Source of the DNA: Aedes albopictus
Taxonomy: Eukaryota; Arthropoda; Insecta; Diptera; Culicidae
Reading direction: 5' to 3'
DNA: 64,000 nt
NCBI RefSeq assembly: GCF_035046485.1
Contig: NC_085138.1
Span: 447,431,204 to 447,495,203, forward strand
Below the pieces are notes generated by a model. That model worked only from the letters and a program-made list of their open reading frames with translations, did not search any database and was not told the DNA's origin. Shown here piece after piece: positions 11,140 through 22,905 of this stretch. Position 1 is the stretch's first letter. Every line of letters begins with the position of its first letter. The position numbers were made by a program, and so were the translations under genes.

Positions 11140-13830
11140 CAGGAATGCCTTCAGAAATTCTTACAGTGACTTCTACATACAGGGATGCATCGAGTTCCTC
11201 CAGGAATTTCCCTAAACATTTACTGAACATTCTTCCGGATGTTACGATTAGGGATTTATTTTAAAAATTTATCCTTCAGGATCTTATCCACGGATTCGTT
11301 CGAAAATTCATGCAGAAATTACTGCAGACATGCCTTCAGGAATTATTTCCTGTTTTTTTTTTAGGATTACTCCAAAAACTTCTCTGAGAATTCCGTCATG
11401 AATTCTTCCAGGGATTCCTTTGGAAATTTTGCCCGGGGTTTCCTCAGGAATCCCTATTGAGATTACTTCCGAGATTTCTCTTGGGGTTTCTTCCTAACAT
11501 CCATCTGCGAGTTGGTCGAGAGTGGGATTCGATCCCATGTCCTCGGTGTGATAGTCACGTGCTTTAACCATCACACCAGGTCTCCACAGCTGCTTCAGAA
11601 ATTTCTCCAGGGATTTTTCTTCCAGAATTCAATCAGAAATTTCTTCAGAAAATACTCCAGAGATTCCTTCAGAAATCGCTCCAGGGTTTCATCCAGAGAT
11701 ATCCCAACAGAATTTCTCCAATATTTTTTAAAATAATATAAGAAGGCTTTCCTACAAGAATTTTCATCAGAAGTTCTTTCAGAAACCTTACCAGAGATTA
11801 TTTAAGAAATTTATCCAGGAACTACTTCAAAATAATCTCCAATGAATTCTCCAGGAATTCCACCATAGATTTCTACAGGAAGTGCTCCAGTGATTCCTTC
11901 CCAATTTTTTCCTGGGATTCTAGAGATTATTGCGGGAATTCCTCTTAAGATTCCATCAGAAATTCCTTCAGGGATTTCTTCTCGAATCCCTCCCGGCAGT
12001 TTTTTTTTAGGAAATTCTGTTTTCCTGAGATTCCTTAGAAATTTTCTCCCGGGGATTTCTTTCGGAATTCTTATTGGGTTTTCTTCTGGGATTCCTGCTC
12101 TGGAAAATCTTTCCGATTTTTTTTTTCAATTTGGTACCTACAGGAACTCTGTTCAGAAATTCTTTCAGAAATTCTACCAGTGATGTTTTTCAGAAATTTA
12201 TGCAAGGTCCTTCAAAATTTTCTCCAAGAAATCCACTAGGAATTCCTTCAGGTATTGCTTAAGAAGTTCTACCAGGAATTTCTTCAGGAACTCCTCCAAG
12301 GATTCTTTCACGAATTCTATCACGAAGTCCTTCAAAAACTCTTCTTGGGATTTCTTCAGGAACTCCTCCTGGGATTCTTTTAGGAATGTCTCCTGAGATT
12401 CTTTTAGGAATTCCTTCAGTTAGAGATCGTTTCAGAAACTCCTCCAGGTGTTTTCCAGGAATTATTCCTGGGATTATTTTTTCAGTAATTCCTCCTTGGA
12501 ATGAATAAGGGTTTTTCCTGGGATTTCTTCAGGAATTCCACCCGAGATTCCTTCGGAAATGCTTCCAGAAATTCCTTCGGAAATTCCTCCAGAAATTCCT
12601 TCTGGAATTCCTCCAGGAATTCCTTCGGGAATTCCTCCAGTGATTCCTACAGGAGATCTTCTACATATTCATTTATAAATTTCTCCAGGGATGAATTGCA
12701 AAAATTGAATCTGAAATCCCATTTCACATTTCACCTAGGATTACTTCAGTAATTCTACCAGGGATGTCTTCAGAAATCGCTCCTGGGATTCCTTCAAGAA
12801 TTATATTAAGGATTCCTCCAGAGATTCTTCGACAAAACTCCTCCATTATTCCATATGAAATTTTTCGAAGGTTTCCTAAAAATATTTTTTTTCAATAACT
12901 CTACCAGAGATTATTCTCGAAATTCACCAAAGGGATTCAATTAAATATTTTGTCCAAAGAATCTTTCAAGAATGGCTCTAGATCGCCTCAAAAAATCCTT
13001 CAGTTTTCTTCCTGAATTCAATCAGGGATTTTTTCGGGAATTCTTTCAAGCATTCTTTCACCAATTCTTTCATGGGATCCTTCAAGAACTCTTCTTGGGA
13101 TTCCTACGGGAGTTCTTTCTCTCCACAGTCCTCCTAAGCTTTTCAGGAATTTCTTCTTAGATTCAATCAGGATATTTTGTAAGAATTCTTCGAGAATTCC
13201 TTTGCAATTTCCTTCAGGAATTTCTTCAGAAGTTCCTCTAAAATTCTTTTAGACATTTCTTCAGGGGTTCCTTCTGTGATGATTTTTTTTATTTATCCTG
13301 AATCCCATTTGACATTCCACCTGTCATTACTTCAGTAGTTCTACCAGGGATTTCTTCGGGAATTTCTCAGGGATTTTCGTAAAACATTCTGTAATGGATT
13401 TCTGTAATGGAATTTTTCAAGAGATTTGTCTTGGAATTCTGAGAGTTCTTCAAGGATGTATTCGGGAGCTTGATCAGGGATTTCTCCAAGGGTTCTTTCT
13501 GCGATTCTAACATAAACTTATCCTATGTTTTTTTTTTTTAATTGTTTTTCTAGGTTTCCTCCAGGAGTTTTCTTGAAGAATTCATTTAGGAATTCTTGGA
13601 AAATTCCATAGAAAATCTTCAGGAGTTTATCCATGAATTCTTGTAACAATGACTCTAGCAGTTCCTGGAAGGAATTTCTTCAGACATTTATTCTGCGAAT
13701 CCTTCAGGAATATATTCAGAGATCATTTATTTTATTTTTCATATAACCTTTGAGATCTTATCTAGATTCTTCTATGAACAATTTCAGTGGCTCCTGCAGG
13801 AATGCTTCGAAGAGTTTCCTTCAAAAATTC
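11140..13830. repeat. Long degenerate period-12 array
   Basis: Units of the type GGATTCCTTCAG or GGAATTCCTCCA follow one another, in places with strict 12-base spacing (for example 12280-12420 and 12530-12650). The unit is partly self-complementary (GGAATTCC, CCTCCAGG), so each strand reads similarly. Because 12 is a multiple of three and the unit lacks stops, open frames with R-N-S-x repeats appear in several frames; I regard these as by-products. Confidence 0.9.
11505..11590 (-). repeat. tRNA-like sequence (SINE head or tRNA relic)
   Basis: On the minus strand an A-box-like GGTGTGATGGTTAAAGCA is followed at the expected distance by a B-box-like GGGATCGAATCCC. The cloverleaf is imperfect. 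It lies within the period-12 array and probably marks a SINE insertion. Confidence 0.5.
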
Positions 13831-13836
13831 TTTAGG

Positions 13837-16596
13837 CAGGGCGGCCACTCAGACCGGCAAATAAAATTCCCGGGTTTTTCCCGGTTTTCCCGATAGCTTT
13901 TTGAAATTTTTTCCGATTCTAAAACTGAATGATTTACAGTGAAAATAAAACGCAACTTACTAAGAAAAATTTAGGAGAATTAATATTGAATATTTTCAAA
14001 TCCTTGGATTTAACATAGTATTCATATGAACTTGAAAATAAGTATATATCTAATTTCCTTAGTATTTAGCTAAGTCATGTGTTGTTTGTCTCGTATCCAA
14101 TGATGGGCATTGAAATTACGACATCTTCATTAAAGATTCTTAAATTGAAATTTTAAGATGACCAACTAGTTTAAATTATGCTGTTGTTTAGGCAAATAAA
14201 AATAAAAAGGATAATCCTGGGGGTCGGAATTCTCAGAGAATAGACTATGATTATAGGATTTACGAATCTAATAATAAATGGATTTCTTAGTAATATTTCA
14301 AAAGTCTCTTCTAAAAAATTCTTGGTAAGTTCGTTTGGGAAACTATTAGGCAATAACAGAATGCCCAGAAAAAAATAATCTGAATGAACTTCTGGCGGAA
14401 TATCTGGAAAGATAATTCGCGAAAGAATTTTGAAAACGATTTCTAGGGAAATCTTCCGTTTCCCTATTTTCGATGGTCATTTTCAAGACCTCTATGGTCT
14501 TGAAACCAGTGGAGAACTTTATGGTAGCGTAAATGGCTACTGCAGAAAGTCAGGCAGGTTACTTTGACTGAAATTCTAGGAGAAATTTGAGAGATCAAAG
14601 AAATCTTAGATTTTGTCTGATAAATCGTCTAGCTTTCAGTTATTTCATCAACGATTGCAATTTCTGATGACATTTTCAGATATGTCAGGAATTTCTCCAG
14701 CAATTCCTGAAAAAATAGATTTTGAGAAAGTATTTCCCCAAATGGTAGAAGCAGATTCATTATTTGGGATTTTTTATTTCCATAAATCATACAACTTTAT
14801 TGCTCCAAATGCTCACGCGAGAATTTCAATTGGAAGTTTAACTAGAAACTACGAATACTCAAAATTCTCGAGAATTTGCGGAACCAGGAGTTTTACCAGG
14901 GACTTATGCTAAAGCTTCGCCAAAAAGGGATTTTTCCGATAACACTAGTTTACAAAATAAAACGAAAGTCGTGAACTTCTGTCAACGACCAAAATTTTTG
15001 AAGCACAATTTAGCACTGATTTCGAAACCGCGCTTCAAAAAATTTTAAGTGGAGCAGTTTTTGAGTTTTAGCTCAAAATAGAGTTTTACAACTTTTAAAA
15101 ATATGGAATTTGCTAAAATTCAAATATCTTGTGTTTTGTTCAACCAATTTCAAATCTTTTTACATAAATTAAAAGCTGAATACAATGCCATTAGATCATC
15201 TGAATGCAGGTTTTGCGTCAGATTGATGAAATTCAAGATATTGGCGAGATTTAGGGACGATCTCCTTAAATTTTAGCCAATTTTCAAAAAATAAATGTAG
15301 AAATGTTTTTTTTTTTTAATAAGAAAAAAACAATCTAAAAATTCTTTCTCAACGTTTATTTGACATACCATATGTGGGCGAGTTACAGTAAAAAATTCAG
15401 CACAATCGGAGCATTGATTGCGGAGAATGAGATGTGTGAAGTGAGCGACGTTGCTTAAAGATAGAACAAAAATCGATTTCAAATCATCAACCTTGTATGG
15501 GAAGTCGAAAAAATTTCCGCTCTACTGTAATTTTTTTCCTTCGCGTTTTCGAACTCAGGGCATGATTCTACACCAAAAATGATCATCAGCATACCGAGTT
15601 CAAAAATGCTGTAAACTAGTGTAACTTACACCTAAACCTTATTTTACGTCTACTATTGGCTTAGCGAAAAAAAATTCTACCGGCAAAATAATGATCAAAA
15701 TACACATTTTTATATTTTTGTACACTTCTCCTAATCACGAAGATGTTTTAAAAAATATAAAACTGTTGAGTTTGCTCATTGTCTTAGCGGTAGATTTTTT
15801 TGTCGCTCAGCCAAGCATGGACGTAAAAAGAGGACGAGGTGTATTCCGGCTTTCTCGGAACATTTTTTTTTTTCACCTGTTCAACATATGAGCACATCAA
15901 AGAACTTCATGAAAAACAACAGAAATCTTTCAAACAAAATATTAGAAATACTTTTATGAACTACACTAGGCGTGCTTTGAGGTATTTCATCTGATATTAA
16001 AAATCCCTTTTAATATTCTTTCAAATGTTTTCACTAACTATTTCTAAATTGTAGGAACGTTTTCACCAGAATTACTCATCCAGATTTTATAATTTTTAAT
16101 TTGAATTTCTTCTTGCAGCAATTTACTCATTCATTCAAAATTTTATCAGCATCCTATCCAAATTTCTTAAAGACTTTTCGCACAAAGGACAAAGGCTATA
16201 TCAAGTATTCTCCTAGAGATTGTATAAGGTTAATTTTTTTAGAAGGAAGTTATAATTTTGGTTATGTTTTATAAAACTTTTATATGACGCTTGATGTTTT
16301 CTGGAACATGTACATCCTGAAATGCATAAGTGTCATATGAATCTATAAATATTAGTATGTGTCTCAACGAGTATTTTCACCAGAATGTTCTTTAGAATAT
16401 CTTTAAAATTGTTCAAATTGTGATGTTAGGTAACGTTCTCGTACTTATGCTTCTGGAGACTGTACAAATTTAAGAATTTTGGAAATTCCCGGTGGCTAGC
16501 AACAATTCCCGAGGTTTTCCCGAATTTTTCCCGGTGGCTTCGAATTCCCGAGGTTTTTCCGGTTTTCCCGAAATTCCCGACTGGGTGGCCACCCTG
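13837..16596. mobile_element. 2760-bp non-autonomous DNA element with CAGGG termini
   Basis: The ends CAGGGCGGCCACTCAG and CTGGGTGGCCACCCTG are inverted repeats continuing into CCCGG-rich tracts. TTTAGG flanks both ends (13831-13836 and 16597-16602), a 6-bp duplication. The period-12 array continues on both sides, showing insertion into the array. No transposase-like frame is present, and a 679-bp MITE sits inside. I do not assign a superfamily. Confidence 0.8.
14943..15621. mobile_element. 679-bp MITE, copy 1
   Basis: The termini are CACTAGTTTACA and TGTAAACTAGTG, flanked by TAA on both sides (14940-14942 and 15622-15624). A second copy lies at 26895-27568 with TTA flanks. TWA duplications suggest PIF/Harbinger affinity. 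A minus-strand open frame (15273-15482) is shared in part with copy 2. Confidence 0.8.
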
Positions 16597-16602
16597 TTTA
16601 GG

Positions 16603-17230
16603 GATTCCTCCAAAAGGTTGTCAAGGGATTCTTGCAAGAATTTCTCCAGGAATGCTTCGAGGAATTCCCCCAATGATTGTTTTAGGAAATCCTTTACAAA
16701 ATTTCTCTAGGGATTTATCCATAAATTTCTACAAAGATTCCTCTTTCCAAAAAAAAATCACGGGGTTACTTCAAGAGTTTCTCCTGCAGTTTTTTCAGGG
16801 ATTTTTTAGGGAATTACCCAGAGACTCCATCAGGAATTCCTACAAGAACTCCTCCAGGGATTTTCCAAACAATTTGCCTGGAACCTTTCAAGAACTAATC
16901 CAAAGAAGCCCCTTTTTAAATTCTTCAAGGAATTTCTGTAGAGATTGCATCAGGGATCTCTGTAGGTATTTCTTCTTGTACATCGACTCTTGGAAGTTCG
17001 AGTCTAGGAAGTTCTCCAGTAATTCCGAATGATATTCTTCCGGAGCTTGTTTTACAAATTCAGGTAACCTCAATGGTTTTTTCAAAGATTTCTTTAGTAA
17101 ATTATTTTGAGAATATCTTTAAAGAAATTTTCCAAGAGTTCCCCCAGGTATTCTCTTCAGGAATTATTCTAGGGATATCTCGACGATTTCCTTCAGTGAA
17201 GCATGAGGGTTTTTACGTGGGATTTTCCTG
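16603..17230. repeat. Period-12 array, continuation
   Basis: Same unit and orientation as 11140-13830, resuming directly after the 2760-bp element. The two parts were once one array. Confidence 0.85.
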
Positions 17231-18472
17231 AATACCTCCAAGAAATCCTCAAGAGATCCAGTCGTGAACACACCAAAAGTCAGGAACTTTTTAAAAGTAA
17301 AGTAAAAACACGTCTGATTGGGTCTAACGATTCAAGACCAGTTTCGTGTTCAAAAGAAATAGCTCATTTCTTCCCAACTACGTACTGTGATCGAAGAATA
17401 ACAGATTCTTGGGTGATTCAGGTAAGGAATTTCCCATGCATCAAGATAGGCCGAGAAAAACCTTCTGAACTGCAAACACCTCTACAGACAAAATGAATAT
17501 TTTATAATTTCAAATACATGCCTTACTATGGTACTATAACATCCATTCCTTAACCGTAAATTTGATTAACCCTCCTAAGATATTAGGTGACGATGGCGTA
17601 GTGCACATTCAGCGTGCCGGTTTGGGTCATATTGAGCCCAACATCCTACTAGGGTTAACTCCTAAACTATGTACGGCTTCGGTAAAACGATCACCCGGAT
17701 TGGGTTTAAATGTAACGAGATTACCTTCTTTTCTAGTTGCTCTCGTACGAAAGGATGCCTCAGATCGTTATGTTTACTTCGAGATTAATAACCGAGCACC
17801 TTTTTCGCCAACCAGACTACCTCTAACGTTGCTCCGGACAGAGTCATTCACCTCGGTTGTGTATTGTATTCTGTAACCCGGAAACAGTAAGCCATGAAAT
17901 TTCGACGTATATGAAAGAGTTGTTTATTTTATCAAAACTAACAACTTTCTTGAAGAATTCCAACCAATTAATTCTCTATGCTAATGAAGAACCAATTCTC
18001 TATGCTGTCACGGTGAAAAGTTAGACGCTGGCACCACCTTTAATAAAACTATTACAAAAAAAATCAAATATCTCAAAAACACCAAAATATAGGGTATATG
18101 GATCATTCCTTGGCCTAATTTGCAAACCGCCTTGACAATTTTGACCATAACTCATGAATTAATAGCATTAGAAATAATATGTTGATCCTATTACACACTC
18201 TAGGCAATGCATGTTTCAACAATTGGAAGTAAACTAACGTAAATATTCAAGAATTTACTTAACTAAGTTGAAAAGATTCGATGTGATGGTATGCAACGTT
18301 GGTCTATGGTACAAAAATTGGCCTATTAGTGGATACAACGTTGGCCTATTGCTTTCCATGCACTAGAACCACTAATTATCTCATTTTTTCAATATTTCTG
18401 CTGAGGTATTATCTCTGTTTGTTCACCAATCATACTTTAAAATTACATTTTCGGAGCCAAATTTTCAAAAAA
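17231..18472. other. No gene recognised
   Basis: A stretch at 17280-17460 shares words with 29500-29690 (TTTCGTGTT, GATCGAAGAA, CCATGCATCAAGATA), so it is a dispersed repeat. The open frame 17562-17876 is unfamiliar. Words at 17900-17950 (GAGTTGTTTATTTT) recur near 27765. Confidence 0.35.
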
Positions 18473-18477
18473 CTATA

Positions 18478-18870
18478 TGTTCGGACTGTATTATAGACTT
18501 CGCAGCAGTGCGTTTTTGTAGCAGCAGCTCAAAGCTGAAAAAATCCAATTCATTTATTATTTATGTTACATGATACAAAACAGGTTATCTTACATAGTCT
18601 TCTCCGCTAAATTCTCGCTCACAAACTCTGTCCTTAAAGGCGGTTTTGTCGACTCGATGTGCAAAGCTATTAGAGTCGTATAATTATTTATATAATTCAT
18701 TAGATATCAATTAAAATTAAATTATTACCTCAATTAATAGTGGCAAATTCAACCCCACTTATTTCCACGTTGCGATTCTACCAAACTGTTTGCTCAACTG
18801 TCATAACATCATACGCATTTTCACACTATCAATACAATCAAACGTGATGCGGCGCCGTGATGCCAGAACA
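18478..18870 (-). repeat. 3' LTR of the BEL/Pao element
   Basis: 393 bp, identical to the other LTR as far as I can read. The last 11 or so codons of pol and its TGA stop (18838-18840) lie inside it. Confidence 0.95.
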
Positions 18871-21800
18871 TCCCCCACCCCGTGGATCCAAGTGAAGATC
18901 ATCTTGCTCTTCCTCGGGTTCACGAGTCTTTCCTATCTCCATAAGCGCCAACTTCACCACTGGCCGTCTTAATAGCCCAGATGCGGTACGTACGATCACT
19001 TGCCGGACCCGTCCATCTTTCGCGGTTATGAGCTCCTCAATCCTTCCGCGGGTCCAAGTCCTTCTGTCGCCTTCGACAACATACACCAGGTCCCCTACTT
19101 GAACTGCTCGAACATCATCGATCCATTTAGAGCGTTTGTTGATTGTAGGTAGATACTCTTTTAGCCATCTGCTCCATACTTTATCGGCTATGTACTGACT
19201 CCGTAGGTAGCTGCTTCGCAACATAGCGCCGAGATCCGTCGACATCCTTAGCGGTTCATGACTTGGTGATGATCCTCCAATCAAAAAATGATTGGGCGTT
19301 ATCGCCTCCAGATTTTCTCTATCTACAGGCATGTAAGTTAATGGACGGGCATTTACGAATCCTTCAACTTCTGCTAAAACTGTCAGCAAGACTTCATCGG
19401 TGAGTTTACGTCCATCGTCAATTGCCTTCATTCCGTCCTTAACGCTGCGCACCATCCGTTCCCACACGCCCCCCATGTGTGGCGCCGACGGGGGGTTGAA
19501 CGACCATTTCGTATGAGCATCGGTAAAAGTTTCTGCACATGATTCATTGATTCGTTGGATTTGCTCTTTTAGCTGACGACTTGCGCCAACGAAATTGGTC
19601 CCGTTATCGGAGAATATTTCGAGCGGCGACCCTCGCTTTCGAACAAAGCGTTTGATTGCCATTATGCAGGAGTCCGTGGATAGATCAAAGGCGATTTCTA
19701 GATGGATAGCGCGGACAACTAGACAGGTGAATACCGCGACATATCGCTTCTCTTTGTGTCGCCCAACGGTCACTTCCAACGGACCCATGTAATCTATTCC
19801 GACATAGCTGAATGGACGAACATATGCAGTAAGACGTTGTTCGGGTAGGGGCGCCATCCGCGGGAAATGTGGCTTGCTCGATTTAATCTTGCACCACATG
19901 CAGTCCTGGGCTACTCGGTCCACCACAGCGCGTAGATGAGAAATATCGAACCGCTGACGAATTTCGTTTACAACGGCTTCCTTATTCGTATGCCCACAGA
20001 TGCGATGGTAATGTTCCACCAGACGAGTCGTTATGAGATGGTCCTTTGGTAATATCACGGGGAAACGACAATCAAACGGTAGATATTTCGCATTAGTCGT
20101 CCTACCGTCAACTCTCATTACTCCAAATTCGTCGATGAATGGAGAAGATTTGTATATTTTACTCGCTCTGTCGATTTTCTTCCATTGCTGTAGCGGCAAA
20201 TCTCGGTTATGAGTCAAGATCTTCACCTCATCCGGAAAACATTCGGCCTGTGCTATACGCCAAAGTAACTGTTCCGCTTTTAAGTATTCGCTCTGCTGCA
20301 GCGGAACTCTAACCGTTGGTGTTAGACATTTCAGGTATCGTTGTTGTAAGGATGTCGCTTCTACCGTTTCCGCTGGTTTGCCCTCAACTCGCAGACGACA
20401 ATTGGAAACAAATCGAAGAACTTGGGCCATTGTACGAACAAGAATCTTCCATTTAGAAATTCGTTCGACATCTATGAACGGTTCAGGTACTGGTACGTGG
20501 ATAAGTGCATAACGGGCCCGAAGTTCTTCCCCGGTGTTTAACGGAATTGCTTTCTGCGGTGGCCAATCGACCTCGGGTTGGTTAAGAAACAATGGACCAT
20601 TGAACCACCTGCCATGCGAAGTTGGTTCGGTGTCTTTACCCCACTTTGTTAAGGCATCCGCTACGTTGTCCTTTGTGGGAACCCATCTCCAATTCTTAGG
20701 CTCGGTCAACGACTGGATCTCTCCTACACGATGAGCCACATACTGCATGTATCTTCTATGATCCGATCGAATCCATGAAAGTACCGTAGTTGAATCCGTC
20801 CACACGAACCGATCATTGACTTGAATTGTATGATTTTCGCAAACATTCTGCACAAGGCGTGCTCCCAAAAGTGCAGCTTGTAACTCCATTCTCGGGATAG
20901 ATTGGTGCTTCAGCGGAGCCACTTTACTTCTTGCCATCACCAGAGTACATGTTACATTGCTGCCATCGAGTATCCGGAAATATGCAGCACAGCCGTACCC
21001 CGCTTCGCTAGCATCGGTAAATACGTGTAGTTGTAAAGTTCTACAGGCATCCTGTCTTGCACGGCTAAAGTAGTGACGCGGAATCTCCAGTTGGCCGATC
21101 CCCTTCAGAAGTTCAGTCCAGCGTCTCCATTTTGCGAATTCTTCATCTTGCACCTCTTCATCCCATGATACACCTGAACGCCAGACGTCTTGAAGCAGCA
21201 TCCTTCCGTGCACCAAGTACGGTGCAAGGAGTCCCAATGGATCGAAGAGACTCATAATGCACCGCAGAGCCATTCGTTTTGTTGGTCTTTTATCTCCAGC
21301 AATGTAAGCAGCCAGTTCCCCTCGGAGATCGGTAGAGAACACAAAGACGTCTTTAACAGGGTCCCACATCATTCCCAGCACCCTTTCCCATCCGTCGCTT
21401 TTATCACAGACAAACGAAGGTCCTGGGGGTTCAACGGTTTGTCCTAATTTCAGCAACACTTCGGGACTATTACTCGACCAATTCCTCATTTCGAATCCCC
21501 CGTTTTTATGAATGTCCCTCACTTGTAACGCACGAGCTACTGCTTCGTCTGTGGTATCTGCACTATCGTAATAATCGTCCATATAGGTCTTGTCCACAAT
21601 TGCCTTCGCAGCTTCAGGAAAAAGGTTCGCGTGCTCTTCAGCGTTGACCTTCAGAACGTGCTGAGCAGAGCAAGGCGAACACGTCGCTCCAAACGTCGCA
21701 ACGTCCATCACGTAAACGTCTGGTGGTTGATTGAGGTTGAAGCGGAAGAAGAATCTTTGGGAGTGTTTGTCCACCGTCCTAATGCGGATTTGGTGGAACA

Positions 21801-22905
21801 TTTCCCGAATATCGCCTCCAAAGCCAATGCGCCGTTCTCGAAATTTGCAGATTACAGAGGGAAGTGATACGAGCAGATCCGGACCTTTCAAGAGTTGGGA
21901 ATTTAAAGACACACCATCTACTCGAGCGGCTGCGTCCCACACTAGTCGCTTTTTATTCGGCTTCCGAGGATGATGCACGACGTTCAATGGGAGGTACCAG
22001 ACTCGGTTTGGATCCGCTTCCGCAAGTTCTTTCTCCGTTGCTTTATGTGCATACGATTTTTGGACATACTGTTGAATTTGTTGTTGTACATTGGCCTTCA
22101 ATTCGGGGTCTTTCGCTAATTTGGTTTCCAAGCACTTCATCCTTTGCAAGGCCATGGCTCGACTATCAGGAAACTTGATTTCGTCGGTCTTCCACAAAAG
22201 ACCTGTTTCAAATCGGTCACCCACTCGTCTGGTCGTCATTTCCAACATCCTTCTAGCTCTTCTTTCTTCAGCAGGTTCGGGCAATAGCGTCGGTGACACT
22301 CCTACATCCTCAAGAACAAACCGTTGCCGAACCATTTCGTTCAATTCGTCATCAGCAGGGCATTTGCAATTGTGATGGTTCAAGTGATTCTGCATTACTT
22401 TTCCACCCGGGCCGTAGATAGCCCAACCCAAGACGCTACGCACCGCGATTGGGTCGCCAGGTTGACCGATCTTGCTTTCTATAGGTGCCAATAACTCCAA
22501 ATTTTGCAAACCAATCAGTAGTTTTGGAACTGCATTTGCATAGGACGATACTGGGACGTTTTGCAGATGATGGAAGCATTTGCTCAAATCCTCAAATGAT
22601 AAGCTTTGTCTAGGGAGATTCAAACCATTGATCGTATGGGCTTCTTTGAGTAGGTGTCGCTCCTGCTTTCCTCGACCAGCAATTTCAACGTCCACTAGCC
22701 GAGAGTCCTTTTCATTTCGAACCACATTTGACGTCCATCTCATTTCTAATGGTTCCAATTTTCCTTCCAGTCCAAGACTACGCGAAACGCTGGATTCTAT
22801 CAGGGTGAAAGAGGAGCCTTCATCGAGGAAGGCATACGTATCGACGTACCTATCCCCGTTGTATAACGTGACCGGCACAACTCTGAAAAGTACTGATTTT
22901 CCTAC
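18838..22905 (-). CDS. pol: BEL/Pao Pol (protease, RT, RNase H, integrase)
   Basis: Pol is in the gag frame directly after its TAA and has no ATG near its start; numbering below begins at the GTG at 22878 (1346 residues). An aspartic protease motif LDEGSS lies at 18-23. The reverse transcriptase has YMDD at 432-435. RNase H has TDASEAGYG at 621-629, MELQ near 665 and WTDST near 693. Integrase has a His/Cys finger (HRICGH about 958-963, CMWC 993-996) and the DDE triad D1029, D1091, E1140, followed by a C-terminal domain typical of Pao integrases. Every catalytic residue is present, so the enzyme set looks functional. Expression requires passing the gag stop or another mechanism. The C-terminus is encoded by LTR sequence. 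Confidence 0.95.
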   Translation of the reverse strand, partial: VGKSVLFRVVPVTLYNGDRYVDTYAFLDEGSSFTLIESSVSRSLGLEGKLEPLEMRWTSNVVRNEKDSRLVDVEIAGRGKQERHLLKEAHTINGLNLPRQSLSFEDLSKCFHHLQNVPVSSYANAVPKLLIGLQNLELLAPIESKIGQPGDPIAVRSVLGWAIYGPGGKVMQNHLNHHNCKCPADDELNEMVRQRFVLEDVGVSPTLLPEPAEERRARRMLEMTTRRVGDRFETGLLWKTDEIKFPDSRAMALQRMKCLETKLAKDPELKANVQQQIQQYVQKSYAHKATEKELAEADPNRVWYLPLNVVHHPRKPNKKRLVWDAAARVDGVSLNSQLLKGPDLLVSLPSVICKFRERRIGFGGDIREMFHQIRIRTVDKHSQRFFFRFNLNQPPDVYVMDVATFGATCSPCSAQHVLKVNAEEHANLFPEAAKAIVDKTYMDDYYDSADTTDEAVARALQVRDIHKNGGFEMRNWSSNSPEVLLKLGQTVEPPGPSFVCDKSDGWERVLGMMWDPVKDVFVFSTDLRGELAAYIAGDKRPTKRMALRCIMSLFDPLGLLAPYLVHGRMLLQDVWRSGVSWDEEVQDEEFAKWRRWTELLKGIGQLEIPRHYFSRARQDACRTLQLHVFTDASEAGYGCAAYFRILDGSNVTCTLVMARSKVAPLKHQSIPRMELQAALLGARLVQNVCENHTIQVNDRFVWTDSTTVLSWIRSDHRRYMQYVAHRVGEIQSLTEPKNWRWVPTKDNVADALTKWGKDTEPTSHGRWFNGPLFLNQPEVDWPPQKAIPLNTGEELRARYALIHVPVPEPFIDVERISKWKILVRTMAQVLRFVSNCRLRVEGKPAETVEATSLQQRYLKCLTPTVRVPLQQSEYLKAEQLLWRIAQAECFPDEVKILTHNRDLPLQQWKKIDRASKIYKSSPFIDEFGVMRVDGRTTNAKYLPFDCRFPVILPKDHLITTRLVEHYHRICGHTNKEAVVNEIRQRFDISHLRAVVDRVAQDCMWCKIKSSKPHFPRMAPLPEQRLTAYVRPFSYVGIDYMGPLEVTVGRHKEKRYVAVFTCLVVRAIHLEIAFDLSTDSCIMAIKRFVRKRGSPLEIFSDNGTNFVGASRQLKEQIQRINESCAETFTDAHTKWSFNPPSAPHMGGVWERMVRSVKDGMKAIDDGRKLTDEVLLTVLAEVEGFVNARPLTYMPVDRENLEAITPNHFLIGGSSPSHEPLRMSTDLGAMLRSSYLRSQYIADKVWSRWLKEYLPTINKRSKWIDDVRAVQVGDLVYVVEGDRRTWTRGRIEELITAKDGRVRQVIVRTASGLLRRPVVKLALMEIGKTREPEEEQDDLHLDPRGGGCSGITAPHHV
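18871..18884 (-). promoter_or_regulatory. Polypurine tract
   Basis: On the minus strand the sequence ACGGGGTGGGGGA abuts the 3' LTR. Such a tract primes plus-strand DNA synthesis in LTR elements. Confidence 0.8.

Noticed and set aside
11512..13160. Several open frames with repeated R-N-S/F motifs
   Set aside because: They fall in the period-12 array. A 12-base unit without stops opens several frames at once; no start context, domain or splice signal supports coding.
17562..17876. 104-codon plus-strand frame
   Set aside because: No recognised motif and it lies among dispersed repeats. Kept only as a note.
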